DNA of 64,000 bases from the NCBI RefSeq assembly GCF_032854445.1, contig NC_088301.1, positions 18,487,223 to 18,551,222 of the forward strand, given 5' to 3'. A program made the translations under genes and the position numbers. This stretch comes from Liolophura sinensis (lineage: Eukaryota > Mollusca > Polyplacophora > Chitonida > Chitonidae). Positions 44,096-55,763 of this stretch are shown here, piece after piece (the first letter of the stretch is position 1; each line of letters begins with the position of its first letter). The notes below the pieces were generated by a model. That model did not search any database. It had not been told where the DNA came from and saw only the letters and a list, made by a program, of their open reading frames with translations.

Positions 44096-46374
44096 ACTAG
44101 TAAATAAAGCACTTGAAGAAAAAAATGAAGAAAAAAATGAATTTAAACATTTTTTTAAAAGACAAAGACATGTGCTGTACCACACTACCAGAAATGAGTT
44201 TGTTGCTATTATGTGATATGTTAAGGTTGTATGGCCGAGCAGAGTAAATGAAATCTATGCTGAGCTTCACAGACAATATTGTCATGGACTAGGTAGTGTG
44301 ATGTCACATGATAAAAATATCATGTTGAAAAACGAACAAGGGCAGGTCCCGAATCTATGAAATTGGAAATAAATATGTACACGTGTACAAATAAAACGTT
44401 TATGTGAAATATTCCAAAGTGTTCCGATCAGTAAATATATCAGTTCGCATGGTTGTACCATTCGATCATTTGAACCTAGAATTGATTTGTCTTTTGTGTG
44501 AAAATAGTTTTTGTCACGATTATGTTAATAAAACTATGTCCATCTTGTATAATAGCTTTTATTATCTTTTTAATATATTATAATATATAAATATATATTA
44601 ATATGACGGTCACACAAATGAACTGGAAAGATGTTGTATCCCCTCCGGCAAGATAAATAAATAAAATATCTGGTGTTTTCATTTGGTGACTTTCGTCTCA
44701 TTAAAACCCAGCATAGCTGTGATGAAACGAACCGCTTTCTTTTTAGTGAGGAACTGGTTTTGAACCCGTGGTTGTATTCATCAAAGCTTGTGGTGGTGCA
44801 CGACGAACGCCAGGAAGTAGGTCGTTCATCTGTGTTGTGTTATGTAAGTATCCTGGTATAAAATATGACATTCCACAAAAGGCTACATTTAACGAGAGCT
44901 TTTGTGAACAGGTACAAGGGGTTTATATGATCCAGCTGCCACTGAGAAGTGATTATAGCGCCCTTTACGCTCAATTCGGTTGTAAACCTTATACTTTAGT
45001 TGTGCATAAATGAGACTTCCTCGTTTAAATGTCAGCTCAAAGAGAACCCGATACTCAACCACTCATTCACCACGAGCACTGGCCTCATATTGTCAAAACA
45101 GAAATAAGTTTACTGTAATCATCAGGTACTTGTGACTTCACCCACGAGTCACCCAGACGAGTCACCCATTCGTCTAAATGGCAAGTGATATGAAGCATCC
45201 AGCCATTTTACTAGTTACATTTGTCAGGATTAAGTAACACGACAGATAAACCAGCACCCAAATCTGAGATCTGGTACAGCTGATGTTAAATCAAAATAAT
45301 CAATGAAGTGGATTAACAAGTAGTAAAACTACGAACACCAATTCCTTCCGTTCAAACAATACATTAATGTTTAATGAGACATGTGTACAATGATACTAAA
45401 TACACTACAAAAAGTAAATCCATCTATCACCGCAGCTCTGGTCTTACTCTCCATGCTGTATATCTTTAATTATATTGTATTCCAGCCTAAATCAGGAAAA
45501 TCATTTTTTGTGCCTAATTCTGCTTAAGCAATGATGCTAGGGGGCGTGTTAATTGCTACTATTTGTGCATTTAAAAGAACAGTTAGAATAAAACCATAAC
45601 TGAGGCAAATTGGCAAGAGTCCCCATTTCACAGGTTGAGTGTGACCATTTGCCAGCTATCACACTGTCGTCGCTACTACCCCTGATGCACATCTTTAATT
45701 ATACAGCAAACATGATAACGTTGTATAACGCCTTAATAATCAAATAATTAGACAACAAATACCCAGTAACGTATATGCTAATACCATGATGTGAATACAC
45801 AACAGTACACCGCCTTATCACAATGCGTGTTGAGAATCCAGTTCCCCTGAAAGTTCTATTACAAGGAAAGGTATGAATTAGTCCGCCTAAAGATGTTAGG
45901 TTTCTATGTTACATAGATACATATTCCATCTATGATTATGACCAAACTATCAAAAGTTGGGGATATAACCCATGCTGATTATCCTGTAGTGTGAATAACA
46001 AGAAACAATATGGATACCCTGGCACCAAACTTGACAACTAACGCTTTCAATTCCGTCTGATATTGACACAGTATTACTACTTTAAATAAAAGACATATAA
46101 TAATCATATTATTTTAAAGTATTATCCATAGAAACACCGCCCTTCTTGAAATCCCCGAATCAAACTACAACAAACATCAATTCACACATTTTCCACACTC
46201 ATAATGTGTCATGTTTCTACAGCTGTAACGCAAAGAATAAAATGAATCCTCTGCAATAGACAGACACAATGTGGCTAGCAGACTTTACGATAAGAGGGAT
46301 AGCGCCAATTTTGACAATCTTGACATGTGGCGTTAGGCCATATTCATTCATTCCAGTTTCTCTGGCGTTCTACT
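44096..46374. other. Region downstream of gene E
   Basis: 45140-45370 matches the 3' flank of gene B (6590-6835). 45050-45140 (CACTGGCCTCATATTGTCAA) is repeated at 47127-47210. 45515-45720 is repeat R1. A short AT-only palindrome-rich stretch lies at 44560-44605. No gene was recognised. Confidence 0.45.
45515..45720 (+). repeat. Dispersed repeat R1 copy
   Basis: CCTAATTCTGCTTAAGCAAT, AGGTTGAGTGTGACCATTTG and CCAGCTATCACACTGTCGTC match the R1 copies at 41880 (same strand) and at 53700 and 54050 (opposite strand). Confidence 0.65.
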
Positions 46375-46615
46375 TCATGCTTGTCTGATTCCGTTTATCC
46401 CGGGGCTAAGGTCTGTATATTCATCCTGTTGAATTAGATTGCCGGGTTTAATATATGAGCAGTTGCAATCAATGCGCAACTGAGATATTATGTGGCCTCT
46501 ATTATACAGGGCTGACGACTCATACATTTCACTTCTATCTGTGGCTTCTGCGGGAACGAGACTCTCCTGTGCTGGAGTATTGTTTGGTTCACAACTTATT
46601 CTCAGATGCCTTCTG
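46375..46615 (-). CDS. Receptor gene E, cytoplasmic-tail exon with stop
   Basis: Minus strand, acceptor TTTCCTCCGTTAG, 241 nt to a TGA, entry phase 2. With AT from the preceding exon it reads IRRHLRISCEPNNTPAQESL, VPAEATDRSEMYESSALYN, RGHIISQLRIDCNCSYIKPG and NLIQQDEYTDLSPGINGIR. The first half is homologous to the gene B tail. The second half is different and ends with DEYTDL, a YxxL motif that can bind SH2 domains when phosphorylated. It is open throughout, but upstream exons of gene E are broken, so expression is doubtful. Confidence 0.6.
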
Positions 46616-46702
46616 CTAACGGAGGAAATCAACTGATCGGTAGAAAACGAAGATGCACTGAACTCTGTGGGTAACAATGTTGTTACTGTATCTTCAAATA
46701 AT

Positions 46703-46750
46703 ATTTTTGAGTACGGCGTAAAACACCAATAAAATAAATAAATAAATAAG
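46703..46750 (+). repeat. SINE-1 tail fragment
   Basis: TTTTTGAGTACGGCGTAAAA, CACCAATAAAATAAATAAAT. It lies between the gene E tail exon and its presumed transmembrane relic. Confidence 0.8.
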
Positions 46751-46773
46751 TCTTCAAATAGGCTCAGATCTTA

Positions 46774-46830
46774 GACTTACATTTATATCAGAACTATTAC
46801 TGAAGCTTGTAATTCTTGTAATGTTCAAGA
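46774..46830 (-). pseudogene. Possible transmembrane exon relic of gene E
   Basis: The minus strand ends in AGTTCTGATATAAAT followed by GTAAGT, aligned with GTTATTATTATTGTTATGAT plus GTAAGT of the gene B membrane exon. Beyond 30 bases the match fades and stops appear. Its position just upstream of the tail exon is right. Confidence 0.3.
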
Positions 46831-47026
46831 TACACAGGTCGACATAATGTAATTAAAGACATACAGCATTAACAGTAATACCAGATCGGCGACAACTCTG
46901 TGATATCTGGCAAATGGTCATTAAGTGTAATGTATAATCTACTCATATAGTATAGATGTAGCCCGGCACAATTGCTACATCTGATATCTCATATTTTCCC
47001 CAGTTTAGCTCTCATAAGTAGAGATC

Positions 47027-47132
47027 TGTACTCTTCCACTCTGTACTGTTCCATTCTGTGCTCTTCAACTGGGCACTCTTCCACTCGGCACTCTTCTACT
47101 CGGCACTCTTCCACTCGGCACTCTTCCACTCA
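47027..47132. repeat. 15-bp tandem repeat, about six copies
   Basis: Unit GCACTCTTCCACTCG, degenerate at the left end. Followed by the block shared with 45050-45140. Confidence 0.8.
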
Positions 47133-47254
47133 TCCACAAAGGGCACTGGCCTCATATTGTCAAAACACAAATAAGTTTACTGTAATAATCAGGTACATGT
47201 GACTTTATAGATAAATGCGTTGGGCCAACTGGTTCATGAATACATACTGTCATG

Positions 47255-48150
47255 TAACATACATTGTATGTTTGTAGTTGTACATTTCCTAGCGCGGCTA
47301 AGTCACGTGACATGTTCAATTCGGGTAGTCTAAATATAGAACATCTTGTAAATTTCTAGCCAGTCAGTTCTGATTGACCGATGCCTCTGGAAAATTACCT
47401 TGTTTATGTTTTTTTCTTTGTTCTTTCGATGGCAATTTTCTTTGAAGCTTCAATGGCAATATATAAAGCGGCAGATTTGTAGGCTTAGAGGGTCAGGGAT
47501 AGTTATAAACAGAGACAGACAGTGATACGACAGTGATATTTGGAGAGCTATAATGTGTTTTGGACGGAGTTATGGACGATACATCACAGCTATAGTCAGA
47601 AGAAATCGTTCGTACCTTTGGAGTGGAAAAGCCGTTGTAATTTGGATAAGCCGGACCAGGACTAACGGGTGATTGTTGGCGGACATACTGCTGTTTGTGA
47701 ACTGTGATTATCGTGTATATATTAACTACTTGCTGGAGGATTTGTGGTCTCGACACCAGAAGAGTAACAACCTCGCTTCGTAAGACAAGTCGGAGGATTC
47801 AACCGTGTTAAGGTTGGGGGAGATCAACAAACTGCTCCAGTAAAGAGGAACGTTCAGGAGCAGGACTGGACAACAACAGAAAGTCAAGTTAAGGACTGTA
47901 GCGTAACTCACGTCTAAAGTATTTGTACATACGAGTAAGCTGCCTCCATTTATTGTAACATTTATTATATATATCCTGTGCATTATAATTTGTGGTTTAA
48001 CTCATCATTTTTTTTTGATTTATTAAGTTGTTAAATCAACCATTTGAATGTTTGAGAGGGTTACTCTGTTTGACCCAGGTTAGGCTCGTTATTGGGAATT
48101 GATTTTGGCTTATTATACCGATACCCTAAAAATACTATAGCATAACATAA
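47255..48150 (+). repeat. Possible solo LTR or promoter-bearing repeat
   Basis: Begins TGTAACATACATTG and contains a TATA-like word AATATATAAAGCGGC (47458), followed by an AGAGACAGACAGTGATACGA stretch and TTATTGTAACATTTATTATA further on. This layout is like the U3-R-U5 of a long terminal repeat. Neither end, nor a target duplication, nor internal retroelement genes could be confirmed. Confidence 0.25.
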
Positions 48151-48696
48151 CATAACATGGCGAACAGAAGTCGGCAAATGGGGAAAAACACAATCAGATA
48201 AAAGCATATTGGCTTTTCATTTTAAATGCCTGGTTGTATCACCGAGTTGTTTAAGTTGTTTCTATCACAAAAACGTTTACACCGCAGTGAACACTACTGT
48301 AAATGTTTACCTCTACAACAGCCATTTTCTAAGCGAATTGAATATGTCCGGTGCATTCCAGAAATGCACTAGTGGATTAAAACTCTAGGGCTAAAAAGTC
48401 TAGTCCGGTTACTCAGTCAAGTGACTTCAAATGTTGACAAAACGAAGACTCTATAGCCCCAGTCGGTGCACGTGTTAGACACGCTGTGGAATCACGGCCA
48501 GTTTACTCCAGTGACAAGTTAGAAGACAGGATTACTCCGGGACTAAAAATAAACACTTATTTTCACCATTACTTTAACGGGTAGTCGAACTCAACACATT
48601 CCAGCGTAGTGAAAGCAACCTTTCAAGTCGGTTACTATTGTTGTACAGCTGAGAATATTGAGAACAAATCCAACACCTCCAGAACTGTATACTCAC

Positions 48697-48835
48697 GTGC
48701 CCTACAGGGACTTCCGGTATATCCCGGGTCACACCGGAGATTCTCCGAGGTTACAGGACATTCACCAGTGACAGTGTTACAGTCGGCTTAGGTGTAACAA
48801 TATCCACAGGTCTCCCATCCAATAATCACCCACAT
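48697..48835 (-). pseudogene. Gene E EGF-like exon with stop
   Basis: Minus strand: CGYCYT, stop, ADCNTVTGECP, RCDPGYTGSPCRA, then donor GTGAGT. The cysteine pattern is that of the second half of the EGF exons. A TAA interrupts it and the first half is not recognisable. Confidence 0.65.
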
Positions 48836-49511
48836 GTTGTTTCGACACTTTGTAAAGTATACGGTTTCAGAAGGGGCGGTCAGAGGAAATTTTCTGTTAT
48901 TTGTTCTTCGTGCGTCCTGTTTGATGAAAAGTTTGTATATGTAGATGGCTAAAATAGGTTTCCTGTTAGGTCTTCCGTTTTTAAACTAACGTCCAATTTC
49001 TGTGAAACACCAGTTGTGTGACACATAGCTTCCCACTAATGTGAGGCCAAACGGCTGAGGAAAAGCTACAGGTACATTTAGAGTGTGATTATTTTTTAAC
49101 GAGTTGCTGCAAGAGTTTGTGAATTATTTGACCAGTTTTCATTGAGCACATAATGAGGAATACTTCCGGCACTCAGTTAAAAGACGAATGAAAGTATTTG
49201 CCTGAAATAGAAAGCAGTTAAACAGTTTGATATGATCAGTTTAAAACAGCTCAAAAGGGAGTATATATTAGGATTAAACAGGGATGTGCGTTAGTGGCAT
49301 AATCTGGCAGTTCTGTGTTCCACCAATTTCTACAAAGGTGGTGCTGTGTCAGCCTTTAAATCCCATTCTCCGATTCATAAGAAAGAGTTTTCTAAAGATT
49401 TATCTAATATACTGGTATCCAAAAATGTTTTTAATAACAATAGCTTGCATTTTTAGTTGATTAAGATGGGTGTCAATTTTTTTGAACTTTCACCAAAGAT
49501 AAGAACGACCA
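48836..49511 (-). other. Intron-like sequence of gene E
   Basis: No exon or known repeat recognised. Confidence 0.4.
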
Positions 49512-49656
49512 GTGTCACATGTCGCAATAGTTTATCCTGGGATGCATCTTGGTATCCGGTCAGGCCAATGACGGAATGTAGCATTACAGAAACACTCCCC
49601 CTCCAAGTAATGTCCACATTTCATCTCACACTCTGATCCATACTACCCAGGGTTAC
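49512..49656 (-). pseudogene. Gene E EGF-like exon, decayed
   Basis: Minus strand: CNPG, stop, YGSECEMKCGHYLEGE, then frame wobble, RIPRCIPG, stop, and CDTG. It aligns with the 150-nt EGF exons but has two stops. Both splice sites are gone. Confidence 0.7.
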
Positions 49657-50227
49657 AATTTAAAGGAAATTAGGAACATCTCAGTCTGGAGTATATTTAA
49701 TATTTCAAAATTCAAGTAAGTTTCGCATGAATTGAAATCAGGTTCAACCCAAAATACTTCATAGTCTAGACTGTTTCATTTTATTTTATGTTTATTTTAT
49801 TGGCAGCGCTCAGAGACAAGTGTGATATGACATGACATTTTGTTACAATTAAATCAGTGCACTGACACGAAAAAAGACCTACTATGGTAAGGCGGAGAAT
49901 CGGATCCAGTGCACGAAACAGTGCATCTAAAGAAGCGAAACTGACTATACCTGTGAGTGACAGTTACTTGCGCATTCGTGAGGCTTCTTCTTTTATCAGT
50001 GCTGAATTTCTCTTCGTTTACTATTATATGGCAAGCAAGCGATATACAAAGCTCCAAACATACACTGAATGTCATAAAATTGAAAAATTGTAGACTGCTC
50101 CAATCACACAGAAATATATTTGCTTCGCAATAAACATTGTAAAGTTGGTAAAATCCATGTTTGAAAGTGAGATGCTTCAGGTTATGTGGAGTAGTAATTC
50201 TGTAATTAAAATCACAGTTTTATAACT

Positions 50228-50490
50228 GTCACGCGTGTGTGGGCCTAATGGCTAGAGCTTCCGACTCGGTCATACCAAAGACGTTTGTACGTCTTGCTGC
50301 CTCATTTGGGGCTCAGCGCTGAGAGTTTAGACTGGGCGGGGAGTCTTCGGCGTGATACTTGAGTGATGTCAGCATTTTGGCGGCAGAAATTCTGACTTAA
50401 GAAGATACAGTTCGCTTACGTACATCGAAATACCTCTCGTCGACATATTCCTGGAAAACTTTTAAGTACGACGTTAAACTGGAAGCACAC
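50228..50490 (+). repeat. SINE-2 copy, subtype b
   Basis: Starts GGGCCTAATGGCTAGAGC, has GCATTTTGGCGGCAGAAAT, and ends TTTTAAGTACGACGTTAAAC. It interrupts sequence that is continuous at 42580-42660 (CACGCATGTGTAGCGTGATA), so it inserted after that block was duplicated. Confidence 0.75.
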
Positions 50491-50639
50491 GTACAATGCA
50501 CATATACACACGTATGTGTGGCGTGACATTTTATTTTGTAGCAGAAAGTTAACATTTAAGGAGAGGTGATCAATAAGAAGATCACTATAGAAGGCCCTGT
50601 AGATATCTGTACGATACACTTTTGGTTTTGCTTTACCCA

Positions 50640-50960
50640 CTCATGTTTGGACATGTATCCCATAGATGAAATAAATGGGACACTGGTACCTTACCTTTTT
50701 AGACATACACGAAGCGGTGCTTGGGTCACCAATTAAGATACCAGGGAGATGTGCATGTACTTTCATGTGCTTTGCCTACACATGTTTGGACATGTTTCGC
50801 ATTTATGAAATATATAGGACTGCGGTACTTTGCCTGCTTAAAGATATACGACGCGTTGGGTCACCAATGTAGATGCCAGGGAGATGTACATATTCTTTCA
50901 TTTTTGCTTAGCCTACACATGTTTGGACATGTACGTATCGCATGTACAAAATAAATGGGA
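50640..50960. repeat. Tandem repeat of about 138 bp, 2.3 copies
   Basis: CATGTTTGGACATGT at 50642, 50781 and 50918, with GGTCACCAAT and CCAGGGAGATGT in each unit. A single related piece lies at 54550-54640. Confidence 0.8.
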
Positions 50961-51433
50961 CTTTAGTGTCTCACATGTTTGGATCATTTGATTTCACCTA
51001 AAATTACTCTAAGGTTTGTATAACTACTGACAGATAAAGCGAGCTATCTTTCAAATTGTAACACCGGGGGATACAGTGTACATCACCACAGTTTAGAGCA
51101 GCACGTCATAAAGTAAGTTAAGTTGTATGGAACAACGATTTCCATTTTACCCTCGAGTTTACTGTCCCTATCATCATGGCGTAAATACAATTAGGTAAAA
51201 TGTTGTTGTGTTAATTACAATGTATTGAAATCCATAAAAATATCCAAAATGTTGTGTTATCATCACATTTATTTAACAAACAGTTACATGTCAAAGGGAA
51301 AAGGTCTGTGTATGCGTAGTTTACCACCAGAATCCCGATTGACGCGGGAATAATAACAATGCATTTCAGGACATCTGTGGGCTAAAAAGCCGCTGAACGA
51401 GTGCCGGAGTAGTAGACAGCCCTGTTCGCAAAC

Positions 51434-51557
51434 ATGCCAAACGGCAAGCGTAAGAGGACCCAACGTCCTGAGCCCGGCACGTCAGCGGCGAAGCAGTCAA
51501 GATCATCTAGATCAGAATCTCCTGGAAGCACAGAGGTCCAAGAAGCTACTGCTGAAG
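51434..51557 (+). CDS. dCMP deaminase-like gene, exon 1 (N-terminus)
   Basis: Plus strand. ATG opens MPNGKRKRTQRPEPG, TSAAKQSRSSRSESPG, STEVQEATAE and leaves one G before a GTATGT donor, phase 1. The 41 residues are basic and serine-rich with a KRKR cluster, so a disordered and perhaps nuclear-targeting N-terminus. Assignment to this gene rests on exact phase fit with exon 2 (GAA-LKPYFMSV) and lack of any other gene nearby. Exon 2 is 4 kb away, so the link is inference. Confidence 0.6.
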
Positions 51558-51966
51558 GTATGTACTCTACCTGTTTACACTGGTCCCTAATAGTGTGTAA
51601 ATGATAAAGAAGCTGCCATCTTGGGACTGTGTGTATTGTTTTATACCGCACTGCAGCCAGGCAGTATACTGCACAAGCTATACTCAGACCTACAATGTAG
51701 ATTCTTACATCTGACCAAGAAACACAACTATAGCCTTTTGGACTTTTAATAGCAAACTGTATCATTTGTTTTGGAGGGAAAGAACATTCATTTGTAGGCC
51801 ACATATCGAAGAGAATATGCTTTCGGGTGCTCGGGGACCGGATCAAATGAAATCCATGACGTAGCAGAGCAAAGCAAAGCGACAACTACAATGTCTGAGT
51901 TGTCCAAGAGTGGACGTTTTGGTCGAGCAGTAGAAATCTCTATAAGTTGTTAGGTTGCTGTGGATG

Positions 51967-52165
51967 CGATCTGTAAAGTTAGATGGTTGGAAGAGCTCGG
52001 AACTTGTTCGCAAGAACAATGGCAACCATGTAAATTCGATCTGTAAAGTTTGGTGTTCGCAAGAACAATGCCAATCATGTCGATCTGTAAAGTTTGGTGT
52101 TCGCAAGAACAATGTCAGTCCTGTGAATTCAATCTGTATAGTTAAGTGTTTGCAAGAATATGGTT
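51967..52165. repeat. Tandem repeat of 44-58 bp, four copies
   Basis: GATCTGTAAAGTTTGGTGTT and CGCAAGAACAATG-CA-TC-TGT recur, with unequal spacing between units. Confidence 0.8.
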
Positions 52166-52353
52166 ACTCTCCTGTACCTATGTTACGACTTGCTATAACA
52201 TGTCGGAAAGTTACATCATGCGAAACATAGTTCCGAACAAAATCGTTAACTAAAATTTTAAAATGCCCCCGATAAGACTGGCGGCCAAAGAGGGAACGTG
52301 ACTCGGGCGTGCTATTCAGGCACCAGCAGACCCACGCCGTTATAATCCCTATT

Positions 52354-52610
52354 GGGGCCTCCGTGGCTCAGTTGGTTAGCGCGCTAGCGCAGCGTAATGA
52401 CCCCGGAGCCTCTCGCCAATGCGGTCGCTGTGAGTTCAAGTCCAGCTCATGCTGGTGTAAGTGGAAATGTCTGTCAACAACCTTCGGATGGTCGTGGGTT
52501 TTCCCCGGGCTCGGCCCGGTTTCCTCCCAACATAATGCTTGCCGCCGTCGTATAAGTGAAATATTCTCGAGTACGGCGTAAAACACCAATCAAGTAAATA
52601 AATAAATAAA
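52354..52610 (+). repeat. SINE-1 copy, full length
   Basis: GGGGCCTCCGTGGCTCAGTT to CGGCGTAAAACACCAATCAA and (AAAT)n; both promoter boxes intact. In deaminase intron 1, sense orientation. Confidence 0.92.
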
Positions 52611-52734
52611 TTATAAACCCTATTCACTGAGGGATATACCCTATAGTATTGAAACATAAAAGTGAGCAGCTTGTGCCTTTCAACACACGAGAGACCTTTA
52701 CCAATATCCCGAAGTACAACTACACTACACTGTT

Positions 52735-53070
52735 TAAAAAATGGGGCTTAACATCGTACAATTTTTCAGTCATATGACGAAGAGGAGTCATTAGATTTGT
52801 TTATATATACTGTGTCTTGTTGTGGCAGGAGTCCATGCCACCAAAGTGCTGCCAACACTGAAGTATCATGCCGCATGCATCAGACATGACACCCTGTCCA
52901 GTCACATTATACTGACACCCGGCCAACCAATCATGTTTCCTTGCTTTAACCTCTCAGTGATGAACGCCAAGTCAGGCAGCAACAAGTACCATGTTTGAAG
53001 TCTTTGGTTTGATCTTGAGTCTCCCGACTTTGAGGAGTTCTAACCATTAGGCCACCGAAGTGAACCAGCA
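52735..53070 (-). repeat. SINE-2 copy, subtype b
   Basis: Minus strand: GGGGCTTAACATCGTACAAT (tail), GAGTCATTAG, GCCACCAAAGTGCTGCCAAC, CACATTATACTGACACCC and a head ending TAACCATTAGGCCACCGAAG. Confidence 0.8.
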
Positions 53071-53699
53071 CTGTTCGAATGTACGGAATAAACTAGATAC
53101 CGTACATCTATAACGACTTACTATATTGGACTGATGCCGCTGTAGACGCTTGTTCTTCCCCTGGGAATCAACTTATGGCCGCTGAAGGCTTACTCGTGAT
53201 AAATCCTGTGCGCAAACATTCCTCAAAATGGCTGTTCAACCCATCCTGGGGTAAGCTCCCAGGTGTACAGGCTATAACTAGTCGCTCGGGTATAGTTCGG
53301 TTATCCTAAATTGGATGTAAGTCGGGCAGCCGTACACATGTATGTTGTGTGGGACAGTCATATTATCTGACAATGGTGCGTGTAGCGTGGGTCGGGAAAA
53401 GCAAATCCTCAGGTGGCCTACGAGTGTTATGCTGGCACTGACTACCTCAGTTAGGTGACAACATGATCCGTGCCAGTGGGTGACACCATGGGGCTCACTG
53501 ACATGCAAGAGACTTCATGATCCGTGCCTATCGTCGACTCTATGAGGCAAACTAAGGTGGCTGCACATGTATGATCCATGCTTACATAACTCTACACTCC
53601 GTGCATGTAGATTTTAAATAAACCGAGTGTTTGCTGAAGGCTACTATAAGCCTTCAAGTGTGTATTTGTGTACCAAGATTGTTTGAAATGTAACATAAA

Positions 53700-53950
53700 A
53701 AGGTATATTAGAGGGAGGAAAAACTAGAGCAGCAACGACAGTGTGATAGAAAAATGGTCACACGTAACCAGTGAAAGACGGCGTCCTGTCAGTTTACTTG
53801 ACTGAGGGTTTTGTTGTAACTGTTCATATAAATGATCCAATAGTAGCAATTTACCCATCCCTAGCACCATGGCTTAAGCAGAATTATGTAAACAAAAGTA
53901 AGTGAATTTAATTAGTAATTTATTAGACTCACAGGTCTAGAATTACTCAA
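53700..53950 (-). repeat. Dispersed repeat R1, inverted copy
   Basis: Inverse of 41880-42130 and 45515-45720: ACGACAGTGTGATAG, GGTCACACGTAACCAGTGAA, ACCATGGCTTAAGCAGAATT and CTCACAGGTCTAGAATTACT. Confidence 0.7.
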
Positions 53951-54049
53951 AATCCTGTGTTGTCCTCACGTTGAACATACCAGAACATCAAAACAATGCG
54001 AATGGACCATTCCTGGTGGATGTTCATTCCACCAGCAGAACCCTAGTTT

Positions 54050-54190
54050 ATACGAGAATATAATATAAAATACGATAGCGTAGAGAGTAAAGGTAGAGCA
54101 ACAACGACAAAGTGATAGTTGGCAAAGGGTCACACGTAACCGTAGAAGTACAACCTCCTGTGCGTTGATCATTTAGAGTTTTACTCATTC
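54050..54190 (-). repeat. Dispersed repeat R1, partial inverted copy
   Basis: GGTAGAGCAACAACGACAAA, GTTGGCAAAGGGTCACACGT. Partial, 100 bases after the previous copy. Confidence 0.65.
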
Positions 54191-54221
54191 AATTAACATG
54201 AGAGTGGACATTTAGTTCACA

Positions 54222-54515
54222 TGCGGAAAACCTAGGATCAAACCCGTTTCGGGTACCAAAGACTGAAAATGGTAATTGTTGCTGCTTTTAGAACTGAGAG
54301 GTTAGATCAAGGCAACATGGCTGGTTGACCCGGTGTCAGTATAATGTGACTTGATCGGGTGTCATATCTGGTGTGTTCGGCATGATTCTTCAGTTGTGGC
54401 AGCATTTTGGTGGTATGGGCTCGCCCCGTCACCAGAACGCACAATATATGGACACACACCGAATGGTCCTTTGTTGTCAAATGACTGAAAAGAAATTACG
54501 ACTCAAAAACCAAAA
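54222..54515 (+). repeat. SINE-2 copy, subtype b
   Basis: AACCTAGGATCAAACCCGTT, CATGGCTGGTTGACCCGGTG, GCAGCATTTTGGTGGTATGG and GTCAAATGACTGAAAAG. Intact except for a worn 3' end. Confidence 0.8.
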
Positions 54516-54639
54516 AGTTTACGTACATACGCATGTGTGACGTGACACTTAATATTCCTTTGCCTACACATGTTTGGACATATATGGTATATATTAAATA
54601 AAAACACATACGTGTATACTACGCGTTAAGCCACACCTA

Positions 54640-54808
54640 CAATTACGTCTTACATCTTTGGCGTTGTTCGTGTACCTCGGTGATGGCAGCACTTTGGCGG
54701 CATAGACCGGTGTTGAAACACAGTACAGTATATGTATACACACCTATTGTCCTCTTTTGTCATATGACTACAAAATTGTTAAGTGCGACGTAGAACCCCA
54801 AACATACA
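54640..54808 (+). repeat. SINE-2 copy, 5' truncated
   Basis: ATGGCAGCACTTTGGCGGCA, GTCATATGACTACAAAATTG, TTAAGTGCGACGTAGAACCC. Confidence 0.8.
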
Positions 54809-54879
54809 TATACATAATGTTTCACACAATATTTAAAACGTGATTGTTCAGCATAGCGTAAAAAGCTGTAGTGAAAGGA

Positions 54880-55410
54880 CCTTCATGTTCAGTATACTAA
54901 GCTACAGTACAAAATTTATACCTGTGTGAGTGTGAGACAATATGGATCTTTGTGTTCAGTATACTGAGTGGTTACTCTGCAGTACAAAGGTCACAGCTAT
55001 GTCGGTATTTTGGGTGAAGGAACCTTTGCGTTCAGTATACTGAGCGGTTACTCTGAAGTACAAAGATCACTGCTATGTGTGTATTTAGGGTGAAGGAACC
55101 TTTGCGTTCAGTATACTGAGCGGTTACTCTGCAGTACAAAGGTCACAGCTATGTGTGTATTTAGGGTGAAGCAAACTTTTCGTTCAGTGTACTGAGTGGT
55201 TACTCTGCAGTACAAAGGTCACAGCTATGTGGGTATTTAGGGTGAAGGGACCTATGTGTTCAGTATACTGAGTGGTTACTCTGCAGTACAAAGATCACAG
55301 CTATGTGGGTATTTAGGGTGAAGGAACCTTTGCGTTCAGTACACTGAGAAGTTACTCTGCGGTGCAAACTTTACAGCTGTGTGAGTATACATGGTGAAAG
55401 GACCTTCAGG
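54880..55410. repeat. 76-bp minisatellite, about seven copies
   Basis: GTTCAGTATACTGAG occurs at 54954, 55030, 55106, 55182, 55258 and 55334, exactly 76 apart, with GGTTACTCTGCAGTACAAAG in each unit. The first copy, at 54887, is shorter. In deaminase intron 1, 100 bases before exon 2. Confidence 0.93.
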
Positions 55411-55511
55411 GTTTGATAACCGCAAAGCATCGAAGTGAATGCTTTGATACATACCATTATTACATGCTTATGGAACATTTGTATTCTACATTTATTTGAC
55501 ATCTTTTTCAG

Positions 55512-55579
55512 AATTGAAACCTTACTTCATGTCTGTCGCTCGTGTGTTTGCACGTCTCAGCAAAGATCCAGATACAAAG
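55512..55579 (+). CDS. dCMP deaminase-like gene, exon 2
   Basis: Plus strand, acceptor GACATCTTTTTCAG, donor GTGTGG, 68 nt, phase 1 in and 0 out. Reads ELKPYFMSVARVFARLSKDP, DTK. The FMSVA-x-SKDP-TK stretch leading straight into VGACIV is the standard N-terminal helix of dCMP deaminases. Confidence 0.85.
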
Positions 55580-55647
55580 GTGTGGTTTGTATATATACAC
55601 GTACATCTACTGATTGTATATTTATAGGGTCTTGCAACCACGAAGTA

Positions 55648-55763
55648 GTCTGTCACAAATGCGGTCGCTGTGAGTTCAAGACTACCCTGTTTCTGCCCAT
55701 AACAATGTTGGCCGCCGTCGTATAAGTGAAATATTCTTGAGTATGCTTAAAACGCCAATGAAT
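55648..55763 (+). repeat. SINE-1 relic in deaminase intron 2
   Basis: CACAAATGCGGTCGCTGTGA, GTTCAAG, then a jump to GGCCGCCGTCGTATAAGTGA and a worn tail GCTTAAAACGCCAATG. Internally deleted. Confidence 0.85.

Larger units (their letters stand above)
51558..55511 (+). other. Intron 1 of the deaminase gene
   Basis: 4-kb intron filled with repeats: a 44-50 bp repeat at 51967, SINE-1 at 52354, SINE-2 copies at 52735, 54222 and 54640, R1 copies at 53700 and 54050, and the 76-bp minisatellite at 54880. No further exon was seen. 53070-53700 is plain. Confidence 0.5.

Noticed and set aside
51382-51885. 167-codon minus-strand frame
   Set aside because: It overlaps deaminase exon 1 on the other strand, has no motif and no homologue in the window. 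The plus-strand exon has splice and phase support.
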